Assembly (NCBI GenBank): GCA_021209875.1
Contig: JAGYVD010000009.1
Location: 124,001 to 188,000, forward strand
Source: Rosellinia necatrix
Taxonomy: Eukaryota > Ascomycota > Sordariomycetes > Xylariales > Xylariaceae
DNA length: 64,000 nt
Direction of reading: 5' to 3'
A program made the position numbers and the translations under genes. Positions 49,389 to 59,449 of this stretch are shown here, in pieces. Positions within the stretch are counted from its first letter, which is position 1. Each line of letters opens with the position of its first letter. The notes beneath the pieces were generated by a model. That model did no database searches. It saw only the letters and a program-made list of their open reading frames with translations, and was not told the origin of the DNA.

Positions 49389-52300
49389 ATGAAGCAGAGG
49401 TTCTCGTCCCTTGATGTCAAGGTATGAAGACAAGACTCCCTTTACAAGCTTCACTCGTACCGAGCACCACCACAGAACTTCACATACCACAGAGCACTGC
49501 CAGATTTTATCTGGCAATGGGTAAATATGACCAAGACTGACTGACTGACTGACTGACGTGCGGCGCCCGTCTCCCCGACTGTAGGTGATTGCGCATGAGC
49601 TCTCGGCAAGCCTCGTCTCCCTGCGCCTGTCTAACATCTACGACCTGTCTTCGAAGATACTCCTCTTCAAGTTCGCCAAACCCGACAACAAGAAACAGCT
49701 CCTCATCGACTCTGGCTTCCGATGCCATCTGACCGATTTCAATCGCACCACCGCCGCCTTCCCCTCCGTCTTCGTGCAGAAGCTGCGCAAGGTCCTGAAG
49801 ACCCGACGTCTCACCGCTGTCTCGCAGATAGGGACCGACCGAATCCTCGAGTTCCAGTTTAGCGATGGACTGTATAGGGTATACCTCGAGTTCTTCGCCG
49901 GCGGGAACGTCATCCTGACCGATAACGAGCTCAAGATATTGACGCTCCTGCGCAATGTGCCCGAGGGAGAAGGCCAAGAGCCGCAGAGCCCGGGGCTGGC
50001 GTACTCGCTTGAGAGAAGGCAGAATTACGGTGGCGTCCCACCGCTTACCAAGGACCGCCTGCGAGACGCTCTGCAGGCCATCATCGAGAAGAATGCCGCC
50101 TCGGCTACCGTCGCTAAGAAGGTCAAGAAGAAGCCAGGTGACGAGTTGAGGAAGGGCCTGGCTGTCACGATAAATGAGATACCTCCGATTCTGTTAGATC
50201 ATGCGATGAGAGTCGCCGGTTTTGACTCGACGGTGCAGCCGGCAACCGTTCGGGACGACGACGCGTTATTAGATCATCTGCTACGGTCGCTTGAAGGGGG
50301 CCGGAAGCTAGTAGAAGACATAGTTAGTTCGGACACGTGCAAGGGCTACATATTCGCGAAGGTACGAAAGGGAGCCGACAAACCACAAGGGGAGCCTACT
50401 CAAGGTGGGCAACATGCAAGAGAAGACTTGCTGTATGATGATTTTCACCCCTTCTTACCCCGTCAGTTCGAAGAGGATCCGGCATGTGTCATCCTCGATT
50501 TCGAGAGCTTCGGGAAAACGGTGGACGAGTTCTTTTCATCCATAGAGGGGCAGCAGCTTGTATCCCGCCTGACTGAGCGAGAAGCCGCGGCCAGGCGAAA
50601 ACTAGAGGCAGCCAAAGCTGATCAAGCAAAGCGCATCGAGGGTTTGCAGGCAGCTCAGACACTTAATGTCCGCAAGGCGAACGCTATTGAAGCGAACATC
50701 GAAAGAGTTCAAGAGGCTATGGATGCCGTGAATGGGCTAATATCCCAGGGTATGGACTGGGAGAATATCGGGATGTTGGTTGACAGGGAGAAACGATTAA
50801 ACAATCCCGTGGCGGCCATCATTGAGCTCCCTCTGAAGCTCCATGAGAATACAATCACAATTTTACTTGGTGAAGCTGAAGAAGACGAAGAAGAGGATGA
50901 GGCATACGAAACGGACTCTTCGGGCGATTCTGATAGCGGCTTCGAGGGGAGTGGAACGCCGAATACGAAGAGCCAGAACAGGCGGTTAGCTATAGATATC
51001 AATCTAGGCATATCCCCTTTCAGCAATGCACGAGAATATTATGGAGAAAGAAAGGTCGCTGCCGTTAAGGAGGAGAAAACGAAGCTACAGTCCGAAATGG
51101 CCCTCAAAAGTGCCGGACAAAAGATCGAAGCCGAGTTACGAAAAGGACTCAAACAGGAAAAGCCGATTCTTCAACCTATTCGCCGGCAAATGTGGTTCGA
51201 GAAATTCGTCTGGTTCTTGTCTACAGACGGTTATCTGGTGCTCGGCGGAAAGGACTCTCAGCAAAATGAGCTGCTTTACAGACGATACTTAAAAAAGGGA
51301 GATATTTATGCCCATGCTGATCTTCACGGCGCTGCAAGCATTATTATCAAGAACAATCCAAATACGCCTGATGCTCCGATACCCCCTTCGACACTGTCGC
51401 AGGCCGGGACACTTGCGGTATGCTCTTCTTCAGCGTGGGATTCGAAAGCTTCCATGTCCGCCTGGTGGGTTACAGCCACCCAAGTGTCGAAATCCGCGCC
51501 CTCAGGGGAATTTTTACCTGCAGGGTCCTTCATGGTTCGTGGAGCGAAGAACTTCTTGCCCGCCTCTCAGCTCGTTATGGGTTTTGCTTTAATGTTCAAG
51601 GTTAGTGAGGAAAGTAAGGCAAAACATGCCAAGCATCGTCTCTACGATATGCCTATACGGTCTGAAGTTTCATCTGAAGCTCCTGCTGCACCAGCCGGCT
51701 CCGTAGCTATTGATAACCCAGCCCCCCCTAGGAGCGACATACACGAGGATAATGGATCCGAAGGGGGTGCCGAGGAAGAGGAGGATTCAAAACCTAGAGA
51801 AAATCCCCTCCAGATTCTTGGAGATAACGCGAGGGGGAGTGAGCAGCTGGATGAAACAGAAATATTGGAGAAAACACACCGCTTGTCTATTGCTGAGGAA
51901 CATCAACCCGTTGAACCATCTGGGGCGAACCAGGATACAGAACGGGATTTGCAAGCCACGGAAGAAAACGAAGATGACGACATCACGGAAGCAGATACAA
52001 TACGGACAAGCAACACGAACCGAGTTTCTGCCACCTACAGCTCATCCACTCAACCTCCTAAAAAGGGGCCGCCAAGGCGAGGGCAGCGCACCAAAGCGAA
52101 GAAGATTGCCGCTAAGTATAGGGATCAGGATGAAGAAGATCGAGCTGCGATAGAAGTCCTCATTGGTGCATCAGCCGGGAAGCAGCGCGCAGAAGCAGAG
52201 GCGAAAGCCAAAGCGGAGCGCGAGGCCGCCCTGGCCGCGGCACAGGAACGCCGCCGCGCCCAGCACCAACGGCAACAACGCGAAACAGCCGAGCACGAGG

Positions 52301-52779
52301 AAGTGCGCAAAGTGATGCTCGAGGAAGGCATCGAGACACTGGACCCAGATGAGATGGCGAGTCTTTCGCCATTGGACGCCCTCGTCGGCACCCCCCTACC
52401 GGGCGACGAGATCCTCGAGGTAGTGGCACTATGTGCGCCGTATGCCTCTCTTGGGCGCTGTAAATACAAAGTCAAATTGCAACCTGGGATACAGAAAAAG
52501 GGGAAGGCTGTCAAAGAGATCTTGGAGGGATGGAAAGCGGCCTCGAGTAGGAGAGGGGTTATCGACGAGAAAGGTCTGGATAAAGAACGTATGTGGCCTC
52601 GAGAAATCGAACTCATCAAGTCTATCAAAACAGAGGATGTTATCAATACTGTGCCCCTAAAGAGTTTGAAGGTTATGTCGTCCGGTGGTGCTAGTGGGAG
52701 CGGAGGAGGCGGTGGTGGAGGTGGGCAAGGAAAGGGGAAGGGTGGTAAAGGGGGGGGAAGAAGTGATTCGGTTGTTTGA
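49389..52779 (+). CDS. rqc2: Rqc2/Tae2/NEMF, ribosome quality control subunit 2
   Basis: Two exons, join(49389..49421, 49585..52779), give 1075 residues. The 163-nt intron splits MKQRFSSLDVK from VIAHELSASL. Rqc2 binds the stalled 60S subunit with peptidyl-tRNA, recruits the ligase Ltn1 and directs addition of C-terminal Ala/Thr (CAT) tails. Visible features are the NFACT-N domain (1 to about 330), with the catalytic-type residues Asp9, Asp96 and Arg97 matching yeast D9, D98 and R99; a coiled coil (about 340-400, QAKRIEGLQAAQTLNVRK); an acidic patch (about 435-455); the NFACT-R domain (about 547-680, WFEKFVWFLSTDGYLVLGG, HADLHGAASIIIKN); a disordered charged linker; a second coiled coil (about 865-915); and the NFACT-C domain (about 950-1000, APYASLGRCKYKVKLQPG). 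It ends in a Gly/Lys-rich tail. Length matches the family. Downstream it faces the cysteine-rich gene tail to tail. Confidence 0.97.
49535..49557 (+). repeat. GACT repeat in Rqc2 intron, branch-site array
   Basis: About five and a half GACT units lie 27 bases before the acceptor (49584). The repeat contains several overlapping CTGAC motifs, which match the branch-site pattern of the other introns here. Confidence 0.7.
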
Positions 52780-53262
52780 CGCATTTGTATTCATCACGGA
52801 TTTATTACGAGTTTACGAGGTAGATATATTCCACATGTGAGGTGTCACGCATACATATGCATTAAAAAAAAAAAAAAAAAGGAATAGATACGGTAACTAG
52901 TAGATATAGTTGTACTTTATTTGGCAGGCTATCAATTTCAGCGCCGATACCAGATCCCACTGGGGATGTTATTTTGTTCCCAGAACCAAATTTAATCAAG
53001 TGCTTACCATTCATTATAGGGGTGAACACAAATCGCTCCACGGTAATATACATTGATACGCATATACGCGTGGACAGCGAAAGTATCAATCCCCCCCCCA
53101 ACCCCAAAAAAAACAAAATAAAAGGAAATTAAAACAGTTACGTACCGAACGCCAGTTAACTTACCTAGGAATTCCGGGTACGGTCTTCAAACCCCACGGC
53201 GCGCCCTTCATTCATTCCTCCCCCTCTTGTCCCATTGTCGCAGACAAAAGGGCGAATTTGAC
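52780..53262. other. Convergent 3' spacer
   Basis: This 483-bp gap lies between the Rqc2 stop and the stop of the cysteine-rich gene. It has an 18-A run (52864-52881) and A-rich segments on either side, fitting polyadenylation regions. No other feature was seen. Confidence 0.5.
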
Positions 53263-55092
53263 TTAAACCCACGAGATGTTGAGCCGCTCGGTGATCTTGT
53301 TGCGCTCGAGGCAGGAGGGGCACAGGTCGCCGTCGCCGTCGCCGTGGCAGTAGCAGGCCTGGACGGCGCAGCTGTAGCGGCGCCTCGGGGTGCGGACGGC
53401 GACGAGGACGGGGGAGGGGGAGGCGGCGAGCTGGGTGGCGGAGCGGCACTCCTCGCGCACGTACGACTCGGAGGGCAGGCCGCGCTCCTTGAAGAACCGG
53501 CCGCGGCAGTGCGCGCAATCCCCGGCCCTGCTGCCGGGCGCGTTACCGGTCGAAGGGGAAGAAGAAGAAGAAGAAGAAGAAGAAGAAGAAGAGGGAGACG
53601 AGGAGGAGTGGGAGTGTTGCGGACACTCATCGGCACGCGGGATCAGGATCCCCTCGAGCCGGCGCGGCGGCGGGACGCTGACGCTCTTGTGCGACGGCGA
53701 GTTCTCCACGGCCACCGAGGCCCCCGTCGGCGAGTTGGCGTCTGGCGCTGCTACGATGAAATAGCTCAGCGGCCGCGGCGACCGGGACCGGGACCGGCTC
53801 CGGCCCCCGGGGGTGAGGCACGCGGGGACCGCGTCGGCCGCGATGGCGATGTCGATGGCGCTTGTGCAACTGGTATCATCACTACTGATGCTGCTTTTGC
53901 GCGGGCTCTGATTTGGACTCGGATTCGGACTCGGGCTCGGGCTTGGACTTGGGTTGGGGTTGGGGTTGGGACTGGGGCTGAGGTTGGGGTTCGGATTGGT
54001 AGGATGAGGGGAGGGCGTGCGCGTCCGCCGCCGCCCCTTCGGCGGCGACATCACCCGCGGCACCCACTTGCCGTCGTACTCGAAGTACTCGATGTTCGGC
54101 ACGTCCATGTCGTGTGCCATCTGCGTCAGCTGCCGCACCACGCTCGCGTCCGACGCCGTGCTCGCGACGCTGGCGCCTGCCGCCCGCCGGCGCCACCGCG
54201 CCGCCACCCGCGCGCCGCGCTGCCTCGGCTGCGGCTGCTTGAGCGTTGGGGCGTGGCGCGGCTGCGCAGCGGCGGCGGCGGTGGAGGAGGAAGCGACGGC
54301 GGCGGCGTTGCGACGTTGCCATTGCGTGCCGCTGCCCTCGGCGAGGTGCGCGAGCTCCGGGATCACGTAGATGTCGGGGCTCAGGGTCTCCGTGTGGTAT
54401 TTCGGAAGCGGCGACCCGCCCGGCTGTTGAGCCCGGGCCTTGCCCTTGCCCTTGCCCTTCACGTCCACTTGGATATCCTCGTCCGTGTCCTCGCCGACTA
54501 CGAAGAGACTCGGGTCGACCGGTACCGGCTTCCGCGGGATACGCGATCCCGGCGGCCCGTGGGTCATGGTGGCGCCGTCGTCGTTACTTACCTCGACCGC
54601 TTCGCGGCGCTTCGGGCCGGCGGAGCGCTGCTGCTGCTGCTTCACGATGGCGGGTACGTTTATGGGATGGGCTGGGGGTGGTGGTAGTGGGCGCGCCGCC
54701 TGTCTTCGCCCTTCTCCTACTCCTACCCCTTGCACGGTAGTCGCCTGGGGCGCCCCCATCACGGGCGGCGCGGACTGGCGGTCGATGAGGAGCGCGAGCG
54801 GTACAGTCTGGGGGTCGACGGGGGTCTTGCCCAGGCCCGCCCGCTCCTTGTAGTCGAGGAAGAGCTGGATGAACCGCCGGTACCGCTCGGGGCCGTACTT
54901 GTTGTAGAAGTAGCTCTCGCAGTCCTTGCACACGCGCTGGACGCTGTGCCGCCGGACGTTGGCCCGGCACCGGGGGAAGCACCAGGCGAGGCACGACCCG
55001 TCCTGCCGCAGCTGGTAGATGAAGCAGCGCTCCACGTCGCTCTCCTTGTGCCGGCACTGGCAGTAGTATGTCGTCCTCTGGCAGTTGCACAT
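53263..55092 (-). CDS. Unrecognised protein with two terminal cysteine clusters
   Basis: A single open frame of 609 residues; no family is recognised. Residues 1-58 carry ten cysteines (2, 4, 11, 13, 23, 34, 38, 42, 55, 58) in CxC and CxxC patterns, followed by a conserved-looking aromatic/basic segment (SYFYNKYGPERYRRFIQLF). Residues 524-594 carry eight more (CAHC, CYC, CPSC), suggesting zinc binding at both ends. The middle is disordered: a Gly/Lys run, Asn-Pro/Ser-Pro repeats (encoded at about 53905-54000), an Arg-Ser stretch and a poly-Ser run encoded by a triplet repeat (53553-53591). The piece NIEYFEYDGKWVPRV (about residue 340) looks conserved. A GTAAGT at about 54590 might mark an unrecognised intron, so the exact structure is uncertain. 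It lies tail to tail with Rqc2 and head to head with Vms1. A long frame on the opposite strand looks like a composition artefact. Confidence 0.65.
   Translation of the reverse strand: MCNCQRTTYYCQCRHKESDVERCFIYQLRQDGSCLAWCFPRCRANVRRHSVQRVCKDCESYFYNKYGPERYRRFIQLFLDYKERAGLGKTPVDPQTVPLALLIDRQSAPPVMGAPQATTVQGVGVGEGRRQAARPLPPPPAHPINVPAIVKQQQQRSAGPKRREAVEVSNDDGATMTHGPPGSRIPRKPVPVDPSLFVVGEDTDEDIQVDVKGKGKGKARAQQPGGSPLPKYHTETLSPDIYVIPELAHLAEGSGTQWQRRNAAAVASSSTAAAAAQPRHAPTLKQPQPRQRGARVAARWRRRAAGASVASTASDASVVRQLTQMAHDMDVPNIEYFEYDGKWVPRVMSPPKGRRRTRTPSPHPTNPNPNLSPSPNPNPNPSPSPSPSPNPSPNQSPRKSSISSDDTSCTSAIDIAIAADAVPACLTPGGRSRSRSRSPRPLSYFIVAAPDANSPTGASVAVENSPSHKSVSVPPPRRLEGILIPRADECPQHSHSSSSPSSSSSSSSSSSSPSTGNAPGSRAGDCAHCRGRFFKERGLPSESYVREECRSATQLAASPSPVLVAVRTPRRRYSCAVQACYCHGDGDGDLCPSCLERNKITERLNISWV
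53553..53591 (-). repeat. Triplet repeat encoding poly-Ser
   Basis: GAA triplets on the plus strand read as Ser codons in the minus-strand gene, giving a run of about a dozen serines. Length variation between strains is likely. Confidence 0.85.
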
Positions 55093-56741
55093 CTTGTTTA
55101 GGGCTATGGTTCGGCAACGTACAAGCTGGTAAGGGAGGATAAACGTTACCTTGTGTATTATATCTGAAAGGCGAAAAGTCTGTTGGAGTCTAAAGGGGGG
55201 AGGGCGTATATATATACATATATATAACCCTAGGAAAGAAGATGGCTGCTGGTTGTCTCTCCTAGGGAGCTGATGGTGCTAACACGCCTTTTAAGGAAGA
55301 GAGACTGTTTGAACGAGATGGGCGAATGAGGAGGATTAAATAGGTTCGAGATGGAACTATGCCATTGTCCGTTACGAACAATACCATGCTAACCAGGGGC
55401 CCTCTGTCTATTCATATTCTTTCACTCCCGTATAGCCTACCGAATGCCAAAACAAACCCCTTTGGCTGTTCTTCCAAGGAACGTCGGGTTTGTGGCCTTT
55501 GTTCGCGTGTGGTTGGTTGCCTTTGTGGGCGGTTATTTTCAGTAGAGGACAATGCCACTGTCTCTGGCCCCTTTTTGGTTCACGGCTTCTATAGTATTGA
55601 GCACCTGAGGCTTTGTAACTAGGGTTAGTTGAGTAAGGGAGCCGAGAGTTAGTTGGCCTCTCTATGGCCTCTCCGTGGCCTCTCTGGCCTTTCAATTGTG
55701 TCGATTGGCGGCGAGTAAGGTGATTATAGTCCCTAATGCTCACTTCATACATGCATATGTCCAACACCAACTATTGCTTCTACTATCCCGCCGCTGGTTT
55801 CTGGGGGATAACCCTCACTGATGTTGGGTCGAGTAGCTTCCACTTGATTGACATATTCACTCCAGACGCACTTGATATGTCCACTTGTGTATCCGGTTAT
55901 GATGGTTTCGGCTTCGTCTATCTGTAAACTTGGAGAATTAATGTTTATTATTCTTAGTCTGCTTCACCTATGGCTTATACTGGTAGACCAGCCACCGGTG
56001 CCATGCTCCAGCTATAAGAATAAAGGATGGGTGTCTTTTTCACCCGCAGGGGACTCGGAGCGAACTCTATGAGAAGCTGGTTATCTTCTGAAGTGTATGT
56101 TATGGAAATAAGAAATGTGTCCCTTCACATTAATAAGCAAGAGACTACAGCGGATATTTAAGGTAGTGTAAGTGAACAATCTGGGCGATGCAGCCTCTGA
56201 TTATATTATCTGACATGAATTTGAAGCGAAGGTATGGAGCAGCGGTGGCAGTGCACCATCAACTGGTCGATGATTTAGCTCGCTAAGGTAGGTAGATCCT
56301 TACTTATAGGTGCCTACCTACCTCTAAGCATCAATCTTAGAGGCAGGTATGATTCATACTTCCCTAAAGCCGGAACTATTAGACAAGTAACTACCGTAGC
56401 GCCTAGGTAGGTAGTTGCCCGCAGCTCAGGCTGTGCATGCTGGGTAGGTGGTCGAGACTGTCCGGTTGAGTCACTCGGGGCGCACTGCACAAATTGCAGT
56501 TGCCGTTTGATGCTGAATAAATAGCATAAGATGACCCCACAACACGGCACCAGCGAGACCCTCGGACCTATCCCGTCTTTTTTTGCACCTGATCTTTCGT
56601 CATAAAGCACCCGAACCCGACGCGCAAAAAAGCTCAGTGAAGCAGTCACGCTCAACGCCACTTCCACCATTCATTTTGCATAGGTGCATCCCAGAAATAC
56701 GGTTCGAGACGGGCGGGTTTGTGCCCATTTCAACTTACGCA
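55093..56741. other. Divergent spacer between cysteine-rich gene and Vms1
   Basis: Both neighbours are transcribed away from this 1.65-kb stretch, so it should hold both promoters. It contains TATATA runs (55206-55225), four copies of a TGGCCTCTC-type unit (55656-55692) and CCTACCTA/TAGGTAGG motifs near 56290-56420. No gene is visible. Confidence 0.55.
55656..55692. repeat. TGGCCTCTC-type tandem repeat
   Basis: Four imperfect copies of a 9-11 bp unit lie in the divergent promoter region. Confidence 0.8.
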
Positions 56742-58843
56742 ATGGCGCCAACCCCCGATAAAAAGGCCGAAGACCTGTTAAAAAGACCCCTCTACGGTAC
56801 CTATTTTGCGCTTGCAGCCGCCCTGTTTGCTCCTTAGTAATATCGCTAATTATAATCGACCCCGCCATCGCAGTCTACGACTTGCCCCACGAAGTCCTCT
56901 CAACCCTCACCCTCAAAGCCGACGCCGACGCCGACAACGACCCCGAGCCGCACGATCTTGACACGAACGCGCCGAAGCCTTCCAAACACGCGCCCTCTGA
57001 TTCGCCCCAGAGCGGTTCGACCGAGGACGTCGTAGGATCCCAAGCATGCTCGCTCTGTGGCCTGTCTTTCGCCACCGTCGAAGATCAACGAAGCCACCAG
57101 AAGTCCGACTGGCATCACTACAACCTGAAACAGAAGCTGCGGGGCAATAAACCGGCGTCCGAAATCGAATTCGAGAAACTAGTTGGCGACTTGGACGAGA
57201 GTCTATCGGGCTCCGAGGCCTCCGAATCCGACGACGACGAAGATGATCGTGGTAGCAAGGACAGCACCTTGACTGCCTTGCTTAAGAAGCAGGCTACGTT
57301 AGCGGATAGGAATGCGCGGGCCAACGGTGGGAATGCCGGCGCAGACGAGGAAGACGGTGACATCGCAAAGAGGAGGCAAAGAGATGGCGGCAAACCACCC
57401 CTCCTATGGTTCAGCTCACCATTATTGCCGACAAACAGCTACTTTGGCATTTATCGAACCATATTTTCGCCCGAGGAGCTCAGGGATGAACCCAACATGG
57501 CTGATATTATCAAGAAAAAACAGCTGGAGCCGATAGCGGCCCCGAAGCCCAAGGCAGATGGAAGTCTCGTGTCGGCTGCTTACAAAGGACCACACATCTT
57601 CCTGTGCATGATCGGTGGTGGCCATTTCGCCGCCATGGTTGTGTCGCTGGCGCCGCGACAATCGAAACACGGTACAGTTGGGCCTATGAATAGGGAGGCT
57701 ACCGTGCTTGCGCATAAAACATTCCATCGATATACTACGAGGAGAAAACAGGGTGGTTCACAGTCGGCCAACGATAACGCCAAAGGAAATGCGCACTCTG
57801 CGGGTTCCAGCATTCGTCGGTACAATGAACAAGCCCTGATAGACGAGGTTCGCCTCCTTCTACAGGATTGGAAGGGTCTTCTCGATACTTGCGAGCTGTT
57901 ATTTATTCGAGCAACGGGCGCAACGAATCGGAGGACACTTTTTGGGCCTTACGAGGACCAAGTTCTGCGGGCAAATGATGCGCGAATACGGAGCTTTCCC
58001 TTCAGTACCCGGCGGGCTACACAGAACGAACTCATGCGCTCCTTCATCGAGCTCACCCGGCTAAAAGTCAGAGAGATAGACCCTGCCCAAAGAGAGAAAC
58101 CGACACAGAATCCTAAGGCAGCCCCGGTGAAAACCGTTAAGCCGGCGGTGCCAAAACTGACCGAGGAAGAAGAGACGGCGCAACTACATACGTCCCAGCT
58201 CCAGGCCCTTATTCGACGTTCAAAGCTACCGGCTCTCCTCGCCTACCTAAAGAGTAACGACCTGCGACCGGATTTCCACTTTCAGCCCGCCGACTCACAA
58301 CAAAACTACCACGCGCCGACACCTTTGCACCTGACCGCTAGCCAGAATTCTGCACCACTTGTTTCGGGCCTCCTTCTCAAAGCAGGCGCAGATCCGACGC
58401 TCCGGAGCAACGAGGGCAAGACGCCCTTCGACCTCGCGGGCGACCGCGCCACCCGGGACGCGTTCCGTGTAGCGCGCAACGAGCTGGGAGAGTCGGCATG
58501 GGACTGGGAGGCGGCACACGTACCGGCGGCGCTGGAGCGCGCGGACGCGGACCGGCGCGAGGAACGCGAACGCGCCGAGGCCGAGCGCAAGGAAGCCGAG
58601 CGCCGTGCCGCCGAGGAGGTCCGGCTGCGTCGCGAGGGGCCCAAAGTCGGAGATGCGAAGACGGGCGGCAAGGTCCGCAGCGTGCTCGACGCTGGCGTGC
58701 CCCGCTCGGCGCAGGACCGGCGCGAGGAGGAAAGCCGCGGGCTTACGCCCGAACAGCGCGCGAAGCTGGATCGCGAGCGCAGGGCGCGGGCGGCGGAGGA
58801 GCGGTTCAGGCGCATGCAGCAGCACCAGGGCGCCGGTGGCTAG
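56742..58843 (+). CDS. vms1: Vms1/ANKZF1, peptidyl-tRNA hydrolase of ribosome quality control
   Basis: Two exons, join(56742..56796, 56874..58843), give 674 residues. The 77-nt intron has a weak GTACCT donor and a CAG acceptor and joins KRPLY to VYDLPHEVL in phase, a well-known family start. Vms1 cleaves peptidyl-tRNA on stalled 60S subunits, freeing the nascent chain, and opposes CAT-tailing by Rqc2; it also links to Cdc48 and mitochondria. Visible parts are a C2H2 zinc finger (Cys77, Cys80, His93, His99); an acidic linker; the VLRF1 domain (about 190-380), with IGGGHFAAMVVS and the RRKQGGSQ motif whose Gln315 is the eRF1-GGQ-like residue; LFIRATGATNRRTLFG; ankyrin-like repeats (about 500-560, TPLHLTASQNSAPLV, AGADPTLRSNEGKTPFDLA); a charged coiled coil; and a Cdc48-binding VIM (R652-x5-AA-x2-R662, within RERRARAAEER). 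The protein looks complete. Confidence 0.97.
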
Positions 58844-59412
58844 ATGGAAATAATTGAAACTAAAGAGGCTGAAAGCGTGAACAGTCCTGTCGTTGTTATG
58901 ACTATTTTTAGCTTCTCGGTAGATCTCTTCCGTGATCGCACTATGTCTGCATTGCATTACAGGCCTGGGCTAGGGCCATGGGGAGTCTATAGATACCATT
59001 GTGACGCCAGATGGAAATAGAAAAATGGACATCTAGAGGCACATTACCCGCGCGCCCGCGTCAGTGACATCTAATCTTAGTCACTGTGAGAGGTATTGGG
59101 TATTCAACCATTGTGGTGACGATCTACATTCGGCCGCTTTTTTAACCGCTGGATATGTACGTGAATGGAGTTCTCAAGATGAAGACAGTTAGTGCCCACT
59201 TTCCCCGCGAAGCGGTATGTAGGTATGGAGTTGGTGACGGTTAGTGAGGTTAGTGAGGGTCGCGGCGCCTAACTGACAGGTACGGTGGTGGAGGAAGTAT
59301 GGGTGGGCGCTTATGGGGCAGAGCGGCAGCGCAGCATCTGGGTCTGCGCTGCAGTCTAGTGCACACTACACTACTACCCTATCTACATACCTACCTAGGC
59401 ATCTAGTGTACG

Positions 59413-59449
59413 GTACCTACCTACCTACCTACCTACCTACCTACCTACC
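59413..59449. repeat. CTAC tetranucleotide repeat
   Basis: About nine CTAC units; the same unit recurs as shorter arrays near 33540 and 34045. Confidence 0.9.

Noticed and set aside
52125..52784. 219-codon minus-strand frame opposite the Rqc2 C-terminus
   Set aside because: It mirrors the Glu/Lys/Ala-rich coiled coil and Gly/Lys tail of Rqc2 and has no domain of its own.
53227..54687. 486-codon plus-strand frame opposite the cysteine-rich gene
   Set aside because: It reads as Gly/Ala/Arg low complexity, created by the GC-rich repeats. The minus strand has ordered cysteine clusters at both ends and a sensible ATG.
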